Source: UBA7396 sp036172015 (lineage in GTDB: Bacteria > Patescibacteriota > Gracilibacteria > BD1-5 > UBA6164). From it: a stretch of 8,206 nt of DNA. This document shows positions 1-7,314 of this stretch, one piece after another (within the stretch, counting starts at the first letter, position 1; each line of letters opens with the position of its first letter). The translations under genes and the position numbers were made by a program. Under the pieces are notes generated by a model. The model did not search any database. It was not told where the DNA came from and saw only the letters and a list, made by a program, of their open reading frames with translations. The DNA is taken from the NCBI GenBank assembly GCA_036172015.1, contig JAVHSE010000069.1, positions 1-8,206 on the forward strand, in the 5' to 3' direction.

Positions 1-169
1 CTCCTTTATGGGAAAATTTAACTCATTTCAGCCACACACTTTTTACAAATAAACCTTTTTTAATGAAACAAAAACTGCATTTTTTACACTTATATTTTTG
101 TTTTCATTTATAGTTTTTTCAATTTAATTTAATATCTTTATTTTTACATTTAGGACAGTTTTTTTGCAT
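1..169 (-). CDS. Transposase-like protein, N-terminal zinc ribbon (partial, runs off the left edge)
   Basis: The first 56 residues are visible, starting at the ATG at 169-167; the rest lies outside the window. Residues 5-31 form a four-cysteine zinc ribbon (C5, C8, C28, C31) whose central part reads NGKNYKGKQKYKCKKC. This is the pattern found at the N-terminus of several insertion-sequence transposases (IS1 InsA-like, IS1249-like and related DDE groups), where the ribbon binds DNA ahead of the catalytic core. Three in-frame TGA codons (residues 17, 22, 49) sit where these families carry glycine, which supports both the gene and the TGA=Gly code. The catalytic domain cannot be seen, so the family is not settled; another short zinc-ribbon protein is possible. 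Confidence 0.6.
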
Positions 170-202
170 ATTATTAAATTAATTATTAAATTACTTCAAT
201 AT

Positions 203-230
203 ACTATACATTTAACTTACTTAAAGCCAA
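203..230 (-). promoter_or_regulatory. Candidate promoter for the transposase-like gene
   Basis: On the minus strand, TTGGCT (230-225) and TATAGT (208-203) are separated by 16 bases, with a TG directly before the -10. Transcription would start near 196, about 27 bases before the ATG. The call rests on hexamer match and spacing only; the AT-rich background makes chance matches common. Confidence 0.35.
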
Positions 231-276
231 TATTTTACTAAAAATAGCACACTTTTTTACCCTTTAACCCGAACAT

Positions 277-302
277 AAAAAACATCTCGCAAGAGATGTT
301 TT
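277..302 (-). terminator. Rho-independent terminator of the PAP2-murG operon
   Basis: A perfect 10-bp stem (279-288 with 293-302) closes a 4-base loop. Read on the minus strand it is followed directly by a run of T (280-277 and onward), the classic intrinsic terminator form. It begins 7 bases after the murG stop codon and so closes that operon. It also separates murG from the transposase-like gene on the same strand. Confidence 0.85.
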
Positions 303-308
303 GAGTCC

Positions 309-1361
309 TTATAAATTACCATCAATCGAAATGATTTCTTTTTTAATTTTTTCGAGAGCATCATAAAATCATCTCAAATTGAGTCCATTTTTTCTGAGAT
401 CTTTATATTTAGTGAGTATTCTAAACATTTCTAAATTGAGTTCTTCTGATTCACATATGAGATCACTTTCATGATTTTCTTTAAAATAATATCCATTTTT
501 CATTTGATGATTTTGAGCACTTCCAATCAAAGGGATAATAATTGAGTGAATTCCAAAAAAATAGAGTTCCCACAATGTTGTAGCTCCAGCTCTTGTAATA
601 GCTATATCAGTCTTTTTATAGATTGCTCATATTTCTTTTTGAGAGATAAAATCATAGAGAGTAACATTATTAAATTTTTCAAATTCAGTTCTAAAATGAA
701 GATTTTTTTCTCAAAGAATAATCGTAAAATTGATATCAATAAGATTATTTAAAATACTTTTGAGATGCTCAAATATAGTTGTTGAACCTTGACTTCCTGC
801 AATAACGAGAATTTCTAATTTTTCGTTTTGCTCTATTTTTCACATTTTATCTATATTTTCTATGAGTTCTGGATTTAGTATTTGTCAAACGAGTATATGT
901 TTTTTTTGATCAATTTTTTCGTTTGGAAAAGTATAAAAAACTTTGGTAGCTATTTTTCCAATTATTTTACTCGTGAGCCCTGAAATAGAATCTGATTCAT
1001 GAATATAGATTTTTTTTCGTAAAAGAAATCCAGCAATACAAAGAGGAAGACTGACATATCCTCATTTTGAAAAAATAATATCAATTTTGTATACGAAAAT
1101 ATAATATATTCACCACAAAACTCAACTCAAGTTTTTGAGTGGTTCAAAAAAGTTTCGTATATCAAAATATCTTCTTAATTTTCCAGCAGGAATATGCTCA
1201 AATTTTATATTATTTTCTTCTGCAATTTTTTCTTCTCGTCCATCTTCTTCTCAAAACCAAGTAAAAGTGATATTTTTATCATCTTTTAAATAGTTATATA
1301 TTGATAATAAAGGGAATATATGTCATCAAGTTCATCCTCAAGTCAGTGCTATATTTTTCAT
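309..1361 (-). CDS. murG: UDP-N-acetylglucosamine--N-acetylmuramyl-(pentapeptide) pyrophosphoryl-undecaprenol N-acetylglucosamine transferase
   Basis: MurG adds GlcNAc to lipid I at the inner face of the membrane to make lipid II, the last cytoplasmic step of peptidoglycan precursor synthesis. The frame encodes 350 residues, close to the usual length of about 355. The N-terminal glycine-rich loop GGGTGGH lies at residues 8-14, SKGGYVS follows near residue 100, and H121-E122 begins the HExxxxxGLTS stretch. The second Rossmann domain has GSQG (189-192), R257-A258-G259 of the RAGATT motif, E265, and an NHQ motif further on. About 13 glycines are encoded by TGA, four of them in the N-terminal loop, so standard-code gene callers see only fragments. 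The ATG follows the PAP2 stop by two bases, so the two genes are probably co-transcribed. The terminator at 277-302 ends the unit. No Shine-Dalgarno sequence is visible. Confidence 0.96.
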
Positions 1362-1363
1362 AT

Positions 1364-1966
1364 TTAAAGTTTAAAAAAAGAAGTAAATTGTAATATTTTT
1401 TTATTTATATATTTCAATATAGTCACATTTTGACTTTTGTAAATAAAAAAACTACTGATTATTCAAACAATCATTCACACAAAAATATCTCAAGGCCAAT
1501 GAATTCCTCCAGCAATTCTTGATAGCAACATTATCAAAATAAAAGGAATGATGAGATATCAAAATTTTGTAAATCAAAATAAGAATAAACTCATCAGAAA
1601 TGCACTTCAAACACTCGCATGATCAGACGGGAATGATGCATCAGGTATATGATTTAAAATCAATTTTCACATATTTTTTAAATTTTCTTCTGGTCTTTCT
1701 AAATGGACAAACTGTTGAATGGTTATATTTATAATAACAGCTACGATAGTTGCATAACATATAAAAAGTAACTTATTTTTATTTTCAGGTTCTTTTTTAT
1801 AATGAAAATAAAACCATCAAATTACTAAAAAAAGAGGAATAATAAAAATAGGAGCATCGGCAAAAAAATATACTATATTTCACACAAAATAATTATCCGT
1901 AAAAGAATTAAGATAGAGTGAAATTGGTTTATCTATCGTTGTATGGAAAATATTAAACAAGTTCAT
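1364..1966 (-). CDS. PAP2-family membrane phosphatase, probable undecaprenyl-diphosphatase (BcrC/PgpB type)
   Basis: This is a 200-residue membrane protein with about five hydrophobic segments (roughly 37-54, 66-84, 118-131, 137-148, 160-176). It has the PAP2 acid phosphatase signature: R91-P92 of motif C1, PSDH (113-116) as motif C2, and S149-R150, H156, D160 and G164 matching motif C3 (SRx5HxxxDxxxG) exactly. H116 and H156 would be the catalytic histidines. The lysine usually seven residues before the C1 arginine is a glutamine here (Q84). Such enzymes remove phosphate from undecaprenyl diphosphate or other lipid phosphates at the outer face of the membrane. Standing directly upstream of murG, recycling of the murein lipid carrier is the likeliest role (inference); a phosphatidylglycerophosphatase is an alternative. 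Several glycines are TGA codons, including one before D160 in motif C3. Confidence 0.9.
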
Positions 1967-1981
1967 GTTTTCAAATTAGAA

Positions 1982-2002
1982 GGTAGTATTTTTATACTAT
2001 CC
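1982..2002. repeat. Short inverted repeat overlapping the PAP2-murG promoter
   Basis: Bases 1982-1989 pair with 1994-2002 (eight pairs, one bulged T at 2000) around a TTTT loop. The dyad covers the proposed -10 hexamer and start point of the minus-strand promoter, where a repressor operator could lie. Read on the plus strand it is followed by six T's at 2005-2010, so a small plus-strand terminator is also possible. Confidence 0.35.
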
Positions 2003-2020
2003 ATTTTTTATAAATTTCAA
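1991..2020 (-). promoter_or_regulatory. Promoter of the PAP2-murG operon
   Basis: On the minus strand, TTGAAA (2020-2015) and TATAAA (1996-1991) stand 18 bases apart. Transcription would begin near 1984, about 18 bases ahead of the PAP2 ATG. It diverges from the hisS promoter, whose -35 starts only 9 bases away. Confidence 0.5.
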
Positions 2021-2028
2021 AAATAAAG

Positions 2029-2056
2029 TTGAAAAAATAAATATAAAGTATAAAAT
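2029..2056 (+). promoter_or_regulatory. Promoter of the hisS-rlmH operon
   Basis: TTGAAA (2029-2034) is followed after 16 bases by TAAAAT (2051-2056); an overlapping TATAAA at 2049-2054 is an alternative -10. The start point would be near 2063, giving a leader of about 70 bases that contains the hairpin at 2070-2105. Confidence 0.45.
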
Positions 2057-2069
2057 GAAAATAATTTAT

Positions 2070-2105
2070 AAAATCTTCCAAAAAATAACAAGGTTGGAAG
2101 ATTTT
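2070..2105 (+). promoter_or_regulatory. 12-bp hairpin in the hisS 5' leader (possible attenuator)
   Basis: Bases 2070-2081 pair perfectly with 2094-2105 around a 12-base loop. No plus-strand gene lies upstream, so this is not the terminator of a preceding gene; it sits between the predicted hisS promoter and the ATG 28 bases further on. The T-rich stretch after it (2106-2124) is interrupted by other bases, so termination would be weak. A role in attenuation or mRNA stability is inferred, not shown. No T-box features were seen. Confidence 0.5.
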
Positions 2106-2133
2106 ATTTTCTTTATTTATTAATAATGAGAGT

Positions 2134-3480
2134 ATGGCTTTTCCAAATAAAGTAAGATGAATGCAGGATATATTACCAGAAACACATAAATACCATACAT
2201 TTTTAAAAAAAGTTTTTAGACACGAACTTCGTAAAAATTGATTTAAAAGAATAACAACACCAGTGTTAGAAAGTAAAGAACTTTTTACTTCTGCTATTTG
2301 ATCTGGAACAGATATTGTTGATAAAGAGATGTATAATTTGATTGATAAAAAGGGAAGAGAACTCGTTTTAAAACCAGAATCAACAGCTCCAATTATGAGA
2401 GCATATATAGAAAATGATATGCAATCAGAACCACAACCAGTTTTTTTATATTATGTCGAACCACATTTTAGATATGATAGACCACAAAAAGGAAGATTTA
2501 GACAATTTTTTCAAGCATGAGCTGAAATTATTTGAGAATCAGATCCTATCTTAGATGCACAATTGATTTATATTTGATATAAAATTTTAGGAAAAATTTG
2601 ATTAGAAGGTGATTTTAAAGTCAAATTAAATAGTATTGGAACTCTCAAGGATAGACAAAAATATTTAGAAGAACTCATTTCATTTTATGAAAATAAAAAA
2701 CATTTACTCAGTGAAGATGCTTTACATAAACTGGAAACAAATCCACTGAGATTACTTGATACAAAAATAGAAGATGAAATTATTTTAGCAAATCAGGCTC
2801 CAAAAATCACAAAATTTTTTAAAAAAGAAAGTAAAGAACATTATGCGAAAGTAAAAGAATACCTTGATCTACTCTGAGTGTCATATGAAGAAGATCATAA
2901 ATTGGTGAGATGATTAGATTATTATACTCATACGGTTTGGGAATTTGCTGATAATTCTGGAAGAAGTCAAGATTCTTTTGGTTGAGGAGGAAGATATGAT
3001 ATGTTGAGTAAAAAAATAGGACATAGTGATGAAATACCAGCTGTTTGATTTGCTTTTGGTATGGAAAGATTAGTGGATGCTATGATCGATAAATGAATTA
3101 CTCTAAAAGATAAAGATACGATAGATCTTTATTTTATTCAACTTGGAGATGAAGCAAAAAAAATTATTTTACCACTTACTCTGGAAGCAAGAGACAGATG
3201 AATTAATACTTTGGTTTCTCTCGGAACACCATCTCTCAAAGCACAAATGAAAAAAGCAAATAGACTCAATGCGAGATATGTTGTAATGGTATGAATTATG
3301 GAAGCGAATAGTGGAATTTATCAAGTGAGAGATATGTTTGAAGGAACTCAAGAAGAAGTAAAAAAAGACCATCTTATTGATTATATTATTGGAAAAATAG
3401 GAAAAGAAAAACTTGATTTTTATTCTCCAGCAGAAAGTATTATGATTAAAAATATCCCCATCATGCCTTCAAATGTTTAA
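2134..3480 (+). CDS. hisS: Histidyl-tRNA synthetase
   Basis: HisRS is a class II synthetase that charges tRNA-His with histidine using ATP. The frame encodes 448 residues, normal for the family. RGMQD is at residues 8-12. Motif 2 is FRYDRPQKGRFRQF (112-125), with R113 as the ATP-binding arginine. The histidine-specific motif RGLDYY is at 259-264, followed by the glycine-rich GGGGRYD (283-289). Motif 3, GFAFGMER, ends at R312. The C-terminal part (from about 325) matches the anticodon-binding domain. About 14 glycines are TGA, including G260 and G284 in conserved motifs. An earlier ATG at 2126 is in another frame, which fixes the start at 2134; only a weak GAGAG precedes it. The gene overlaps rlmH by 8 bases and probably forms an operon with it. 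Confidence 0.96.
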
Positions 3481-3925
3481 AATAATTATTTTTTCAGATT
3501 CTTATCAACATTTTCAAGAAAGTATTTGCGAATATGAGAAAAGATTACACACCAATATTGAAATCATTAAATTAAGACCATCTAAAAGAAAAAATATTTC
3601 TGAAATTATTTCTGAAGAAAGTATTCTTTTACGAGATAAACTTGAAAAAATAAAAGGATATAAAATTTTACTCTATATAGAATGACAAAAATTCTCAACT
3701 CGAGAATTATATGAACTTATTGAATCTAAATCACAAAATTTTCCAAATATTGTTTTTATTATTGGATGAGCTTATGGAGTAAATATTTGAGAAATAAATC
3801 ATTTCATAGATCTAAAATTATCATTTTCTGATATGACTTTTCCTCATAGTATGGCTTATTTATTATTACTAGAGCAAATCTATAGAATTTCAATGATGAA
3901 AAAATGAACAGGATATCATCACTAA
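3473..3925 (+). CDS. rlmH: 23S rRNA (pseudouridine-1915-N3)-methyltransferase
   Basis: RlmH (SPOUT family) uses S-adenosylmethionine to methylate pseudouridine 1915 in helix 69 of 23S rRNA, late in 50S/70S maturation. The product is 150 residues, close to the usual 155 or so. The trefoil-knot SAM loop IIGGAYG lies around residues 96-102, the family motif TFPHSMA at 122-128 is followed by LLLLEQIYR, and the protein ends in GTGYHH, the typical RlmH tail. Four glycines are TGA (for example in GGAYG and the final GTGYHH). The ATG lies inside the last codons of hisS, so translation is probably coupled. A hairpin terminator begins 12 bases after the stop. Confidence 0.95.
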
Positions 3926-3937
3926 AGGGCTGTATAT

Positions 3938-3986
3938 AAATAAAATCAAATAAATGTCAAACTCATTTTTTGATTTTATTTTTTTT
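3938..3986 (+). terminator. Rho-independent terminator of hisS-rlmH
   Basis: A 13-bp perfect stem (3938-3950 with 3969-3981) is extended inward by 5 more pairs (3952-3956 with 3964-3968) after one bulged T, leaving a 7-base loop. A T run follows the 3' arm. The stem is almost wholly A-T, but it is long, and it sits directly after the rlmH stop. Confidence 0.75.
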
Positions 3987-3998
3987 ATGTGATATAAT
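3970..3998 (+). promoter_or_regulatory. Promoter of the M23-GH24 hydrolase gene
   Basis: TTGATT (3970-3975) and a perfect TATAAT (3993-3998) stand 17 bases apart, with a TG one base before the -10 (extended -10). It is one of the two clearest promoters in the window. The -35 lies inside the 3' arm of the upstream terminator. Transcription would begin near 4005, about 25 bases before the ATG. Confidence 0.7.
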
Positions 3999-4029
3999 AG
4001 AAAAGAACTTAGTTTATAAGCAATAACCA

Positions 4030-6123
4030 ATGCAATTTATAAAAATATTCTCTACGATCCTGTTGACTTTTGTATACTTATTTTCGACTTTTACTTTTGC
4101 TCTTGCTGATAATATGGTGTATTCTAAAAATATTAGAGCACTTATATTAGATAAATTTAAAAAAGAACAATATAAAAATATTTTTCAAAAAGATAATGTT
4201 GTACTCACTGATAATTTAAATTTTTTTGATACTCAAAGTAAAATAGATGTCTATACAACTCTCAGAGATGGAAATAATGAAAAGAAAGCACAATTAACGA
4301 TTCAAAAAGATGTTTTAGAGAGCAGAGCATTAAATTTAGAACAAACTATACAAATTATTGATGAAGATATTCTTAAAAGTCAAGAAGAAATTTTAGATCT
4401 CAGTAGAAAAATATTTGCTACCAATGAAAAAATTGATGTCACCAAAAGAGGGATAGAAATTATTAATAAAGAAATGTATGAAAATAAAAAAGTACTTTTA
4501 GAGTATATTACTCATATTTATAAAAAGAAAAATCTTATATCTTGATCAGATGAAATTGATTCACTCAAAACAGTTTTACTCAATTCTGATAGTTTATCTG
4601 ATGTTTTAAGTGATATTCATTTTTCTACTATTTTAGAGTCAGCTTGACAAATACTCGTAGAAAAACATAGAAAATTAGCAAAAGATTTATTTGTAAGAAA
4701 TTTGAATTTAAAAAAAGAATACTCAGAATTGAAAGACCAAAAAAAACAAGAACTTTTAAAAAGAAAATCACAACTTGAAAAAAAAGAATTTAGACAAAAA
4801 ATTCTTGATTTTACCAAAGGGAAGCAAGAATTATTTGAACAGTTTATTATGGATAAAGTAGAAATTGATAAAAAATTGAAATCAAGAATTATTCAAAATA
4901 AGATAAAATTAATCAAACAAAAAACTGAATTACTTGGAAAATACGATTGTAAATATTTTGATACCAATAGTCTCAATAATACTCAAAATACAATAGAATA
5001 TGATGAAGAAACATTTTCTTGAAAAACAAATGAAGATAATTGTAAAACTCTCAATAAAATACTCACAGCAGAATCTCAATTGAAACCACTTGCAGATGTT
5101 AAAAACCCACTTTTATGGCCAGTAAATCCAAAAAAAGGTCTCAGTGCTTATTTTAAAGATCCATCATATGAAGATGAAGTTGGGTCCAGTCATGATGCTA
5201 TTGATATAAAAATAGCTCAATGAAGTGATATTATAGCTCCAGCTGATTGATATATAACCTATGTAAAAGAGCCAAAAGATGAATGATATGCATATGTTGT
5301 TTTAAAACATACCTCTTGATTTATTACTATTTATGGACATGTAAGTGATGTATTTTTTAAACAATACGATGTAGTAAAAGCTTGACAAGTTTTTGCGAGA
5401 AGTGGAGGTGAATTTTGAAGTAAATGATCTGGACTTATGACTACTGGACCACATTTACATTTTGAAGTTCGGAAAGATAAACAAGTTTCAGATCCTCTTG
5501 ATTATCTTGATTTAACTAAAATGGAATATGATAAACTTCCAAATGTAGAAAAAAATATTGATAAATATTTAGCTGATTATGAATATAAATATTGATATAA
5601 ATTTGGATGAAATCTTTCTGTTCTTGATATGATTAGAGGCATGGAATGATTTAGAGAAAATGCATATCAAGATAGTGTTTGAATTTGGACTATAGGATAT
5701 GGATTTACTTATCTCAAATGACAAGTAGTAAAAGAGTGAGATTATATCAGTAGAGAAGAAGCAGAAATTGAATTAATTAAAAAAGCAAAACATTATACAA
5801 ATTTTAAAAATTTTATTACAGTACCACTCAATAATGATCAAGAAATGGCACTGACAAGTTTTGAATATAATTTAGGAAGAAATATACGGACAAAACCAAC
5901 CGAAGAAGGTTGAGGAATGCCGATTATTGATATGATAAATGCTGGAGATATTGTCGGGGCAGCAGAGTATCTCAAAGAATTTAATTCAGCATGACATCAA
6001 GTTTTAAATTGATTAAATTACAGAAGAAATAAAGAAGCAAATTTACTCTTAAGTGGAATGGATTTAGATGTTTCAGATTTAGACCTTATTTATGGGGAAA
6101 ATGAAGAAGAAATCCAAAGATAA
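4030..6123 (+). CDS. Secreted bifunctional peptidoglycan hydrolase: coiled coil, M23 (LytM) endopeptidase and GH24 (T4-type) lysozyme
   Basis: The product has 697 residues. A signal peptide (1-26: K5, hydrophobic core, cleavage after ALA) sends it out of the cytoplasm. Residues about 70-310 are charged and helical, an EnvC-like coiled coil. Residues about 360-485 are an M23 endopeptidase: H388 and D392 (HxxxD), H437 (YGH), H475 and H477 (HLH) match the zinc ligands and catalytic histidines of LytM. Residues about 530-677 are a T4-type lysozyme: E539, D548 and T554 have exactly the spacing of the T4 triad E11-D20-T26 in EGFRENAYQD...TIGYG, and GLNYRRNKEANLLLSG matches the family's C-terminal helix. 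An acidic tail ends the protein. By family, M23 cuts cross-link peptides and GH24 cuts MurNAc-GlcNAc bonds. About 19 TGA glycines run through all domains without a frameshift, so the fusion appears genuine. Target (own or foreign wall) is unknown. Confidence 0.92.
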
Positions 6124-6136
6124 GAAAATAAAATAT

Positions 6137-6170
6137 AAAGTCTTGAAAATAATCAAGGCTTTTTATTTTA
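6137..6170 (+). terminator. Terminator after the hydrolase gene
   Basis: Bases 6137-6146 pair with 6153-6162 (nine Watson-Crick pairs and one T-G wobble) around a 6-base loop. A T-rich tail follows. It begins 13 bases after the stop codon. Confidence 0.8.
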
Positions 6171-6175
6171 TATAA

Positions 6176-6216
6176 TTTTTATAGTAAAAAATACTTGATT
6201 TTTATAGTAAAAAATA
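6176..6216. repeat. Two identical dyads 23 bp apart: candidate operators
   Basis: An 18-base sequence occurs exactly twice (6176-6193 and 6199-6216). Each copy contains a perfect dyad, TTTTTA-TAG-TAAAAA (6176-6190 and 6199-6213). The 23-bp period is about two helical turns, so both would face the same side of the DNA. The second copy fills the spacer between the -35 and -10 of the next promoter and the first lies just upstream, the arrangement expected for repressor sites. AbiEi-type antitoxins are known to repress their own promoters through inverted repeats, so autoregulation by the gene at 6265 is plausible (inference). Confidence 0.55.
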
Positions 6217-6222
6217 TATAAT
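6195..6222 (+). promoter_or_regulatory. Promoter of the AbiEi-like gene
   Basis: TTGATT (6195-6200) and a perfect TATAAT (6217-6222) are separated by 16 bases. The start point would be near 6229, giving a leader of about 36 bases without a Shine-Dalgarno sequence. The second candidate operator dyad overlaps the -35 and the spacer. Confidence 0.65.
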
Positions 6223-6264
6223 TAATATAGCTTTATTTTATCTATTTTAAAACAAAATAATCAT

Positions 6265-7056
6265 ATGATAACTTTTAACAAAATTGTTAATAAACTGTTA
6301 AAGAAATGATGAAAAGTAATATTAAAAAGTGATATTTTTGAAATCATTGATCCAGAAAAAAAGCCTGAATATACTACTATAGTAAACAAAACTATTTATC
6401 GATTAAAATCTGAAAATATCATAAAACCAATCAGAAATGGAATCTATATTATTCCAGATGCAGAAGATATTAAACTCAACGAAATAGATGTTTTAGAAAA
6501 ATATTATTTTGCTCTCATAAAAAAATATATTACTTATCATGTTTGAAGTGATTATTTTATTTCTGGAAAAAAATCTTTAGAGATTCATTTAAAAAATTAT
6601 GCTATTCCAGAAAAAATTATTATCGTAAATCGTACAATAAACAAAAAAATATTTATCTGAAATTATTGTATTATTTTAAAAACCCTCACGAAAAAAACTG
6701 ATAATAAAGATATAAATTTATATTCAAAATTATCAAAATTAACCAAAGTTGTTTCTATCAATGATGTGAATTTTAAGATATCAAATTTAGAACTCGCACT
6801 CATAGAAAGTGCTCTTATAAGTGATAATATAGAAGGAATTGATATAGAAATACTTTCAAAAACTATAAAAAAATATGGCAAGTTTTTTGTAACTGAAAAT
6901 TTTTATACTATTTGAGAGTTGAAATTTATTATGGCTTTTAATCGACTCAAAGAAATATCAAAAAATATTGATAAAAATTTATATCTTATTTTTTTAGATA
7001 TTATCAAAAAAAATGGGGGATTATTTATAGGAGAAGGGTTAAGAAAAATATTTTAG
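6265..7056 (+). CDS. AbiEi-like winged-helix protein (type IV antitoxin / transcriptional regulator family)
   Basis: The product has 263 residues, with no signal peptide or membrane segment. Residues 1-66 read as a winged helix: a helical part, a recognition-helix-like stretch NKTIYRLKSENIIKPI (41-56) and a wing ending NGIYIIPD (58-65). This is the pattern of AbiEi and DUF6088-type proteins, whose start is typically a paired-residue helix followed by R-x-G-x-Y-x-x-P. Residues about 80-125 include GSDYFISGKKSLEIHL (94-109), and the C-terminal half has the SNLELALIESAL stretch typical of the family. Family members repress their own operon and neutralise an AbiEii nucleotidyltransferase toxin, but no toxin gene follows: a convergent ORF starts 7 bases after the stop. 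TGA encodes five glycines (a pair at 15-16, then 94, 132 and one near 220). It is the only complete gene here ending in TAG. The family call rests on pattern recognition. Confidence 0.55.
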
Positions 7057-7063
7057 AAGTTTT

Positions 7064-7246
7064 TTAAAACAAAGCAGAGATTTTTCATTTGATATAATTT
7101 ATCACTCCTCATATATCTAATTTTTTTTCTATAACAATTTTATGTATATTTTTTCATTCTAAATATACACTACAAGGAATCGGTCTTTTTGATATATCTT
7201 TATTAGGAATATATCATGTTAATTTATAGTTTGTTTTTCAAATCAT
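7064..7246 (-). CDS. Possible small protein of 60 residues, unknown function
   Basis: With TGA read as Gly, this frame runs from ATG (7246-7244) to TAA (7066-7064). The sequence starts MIGKTNYKLTGYIPNKD and ends INYIKGKISALF. It has one cysteine (residue 25), alternating hydrophobic residues suggesting beta strands (VYLEGKNIHKIVIEKK, 28-42) and five TGA glycines in turn-like places. I do not recognise a family. An in-frame TAA lies two codons upstream, so the start cannot move outward, and there is no other Met. A strong hairpin separates it from the gene upstream on the same strand, and no usable promoter is seen, so expression is uncertain. It could be a small gene, a remnant, or chance. 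Confidence 0.42.
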
Positions 7247-7260
7247 ATATTATATAAATA

Positions 7261-7298
7261 AAATATTCCTAAATCGTAGATATGATTTAGGAATATTT
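7261..7298 (-). terminator. Hairpin terminator after the 249-residue gene
   Basis: A perfect 15-bp stem (7261-7275 with 7284-7298; one more pair is possible with 7260 and 7299) closes an 8-base loop. On the minus strand, T-rich sequence follows the 3' arm, and the hairpin begins 16 bases after the stop codon at 7315. T's on the other side would also let it work from the plus strand. Confidence 0.8.
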
Positions 7299-7314
7299 TT
7301 ATTTATAAATTATG

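Noticed and set aside
546..752. Plus-strand open frame in murG
   Set aside because: It is antisense to the conserved second half of MurG (RAGATT region).
2057..2133. T-box riboswitch upstream of hisS
   Set aside because: No stem I, specifier loop or T-box sequence can be seen in a leader of only about 70 bases.
3169..3372. Minus-strand open frame inside hisS
   Set aside because: It lies antisense to the anticodon-binding region of a well-supported HisRS gene and its translation resembles no known protein.
4702..5022. Separate 106-residue coiled-coil gene
   Set aside because: It is the same frame as the hydrolase between two TGA codons; read as Gly, the frame is continuous.
6663..6881. Minus-strand open frame of 72 codons
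   Set aside because: It is antisense to the AbiEi-like gene; the plus-strand frame is longer and has promoter and family-like features.
7249..7254. TATAAT on the minus strand as promoter of the 60-residue ORF
   Set aside because: It ends only two bases before the ATG, so the start point would fall inside the ORF, and no -35 of quality stands upstream.
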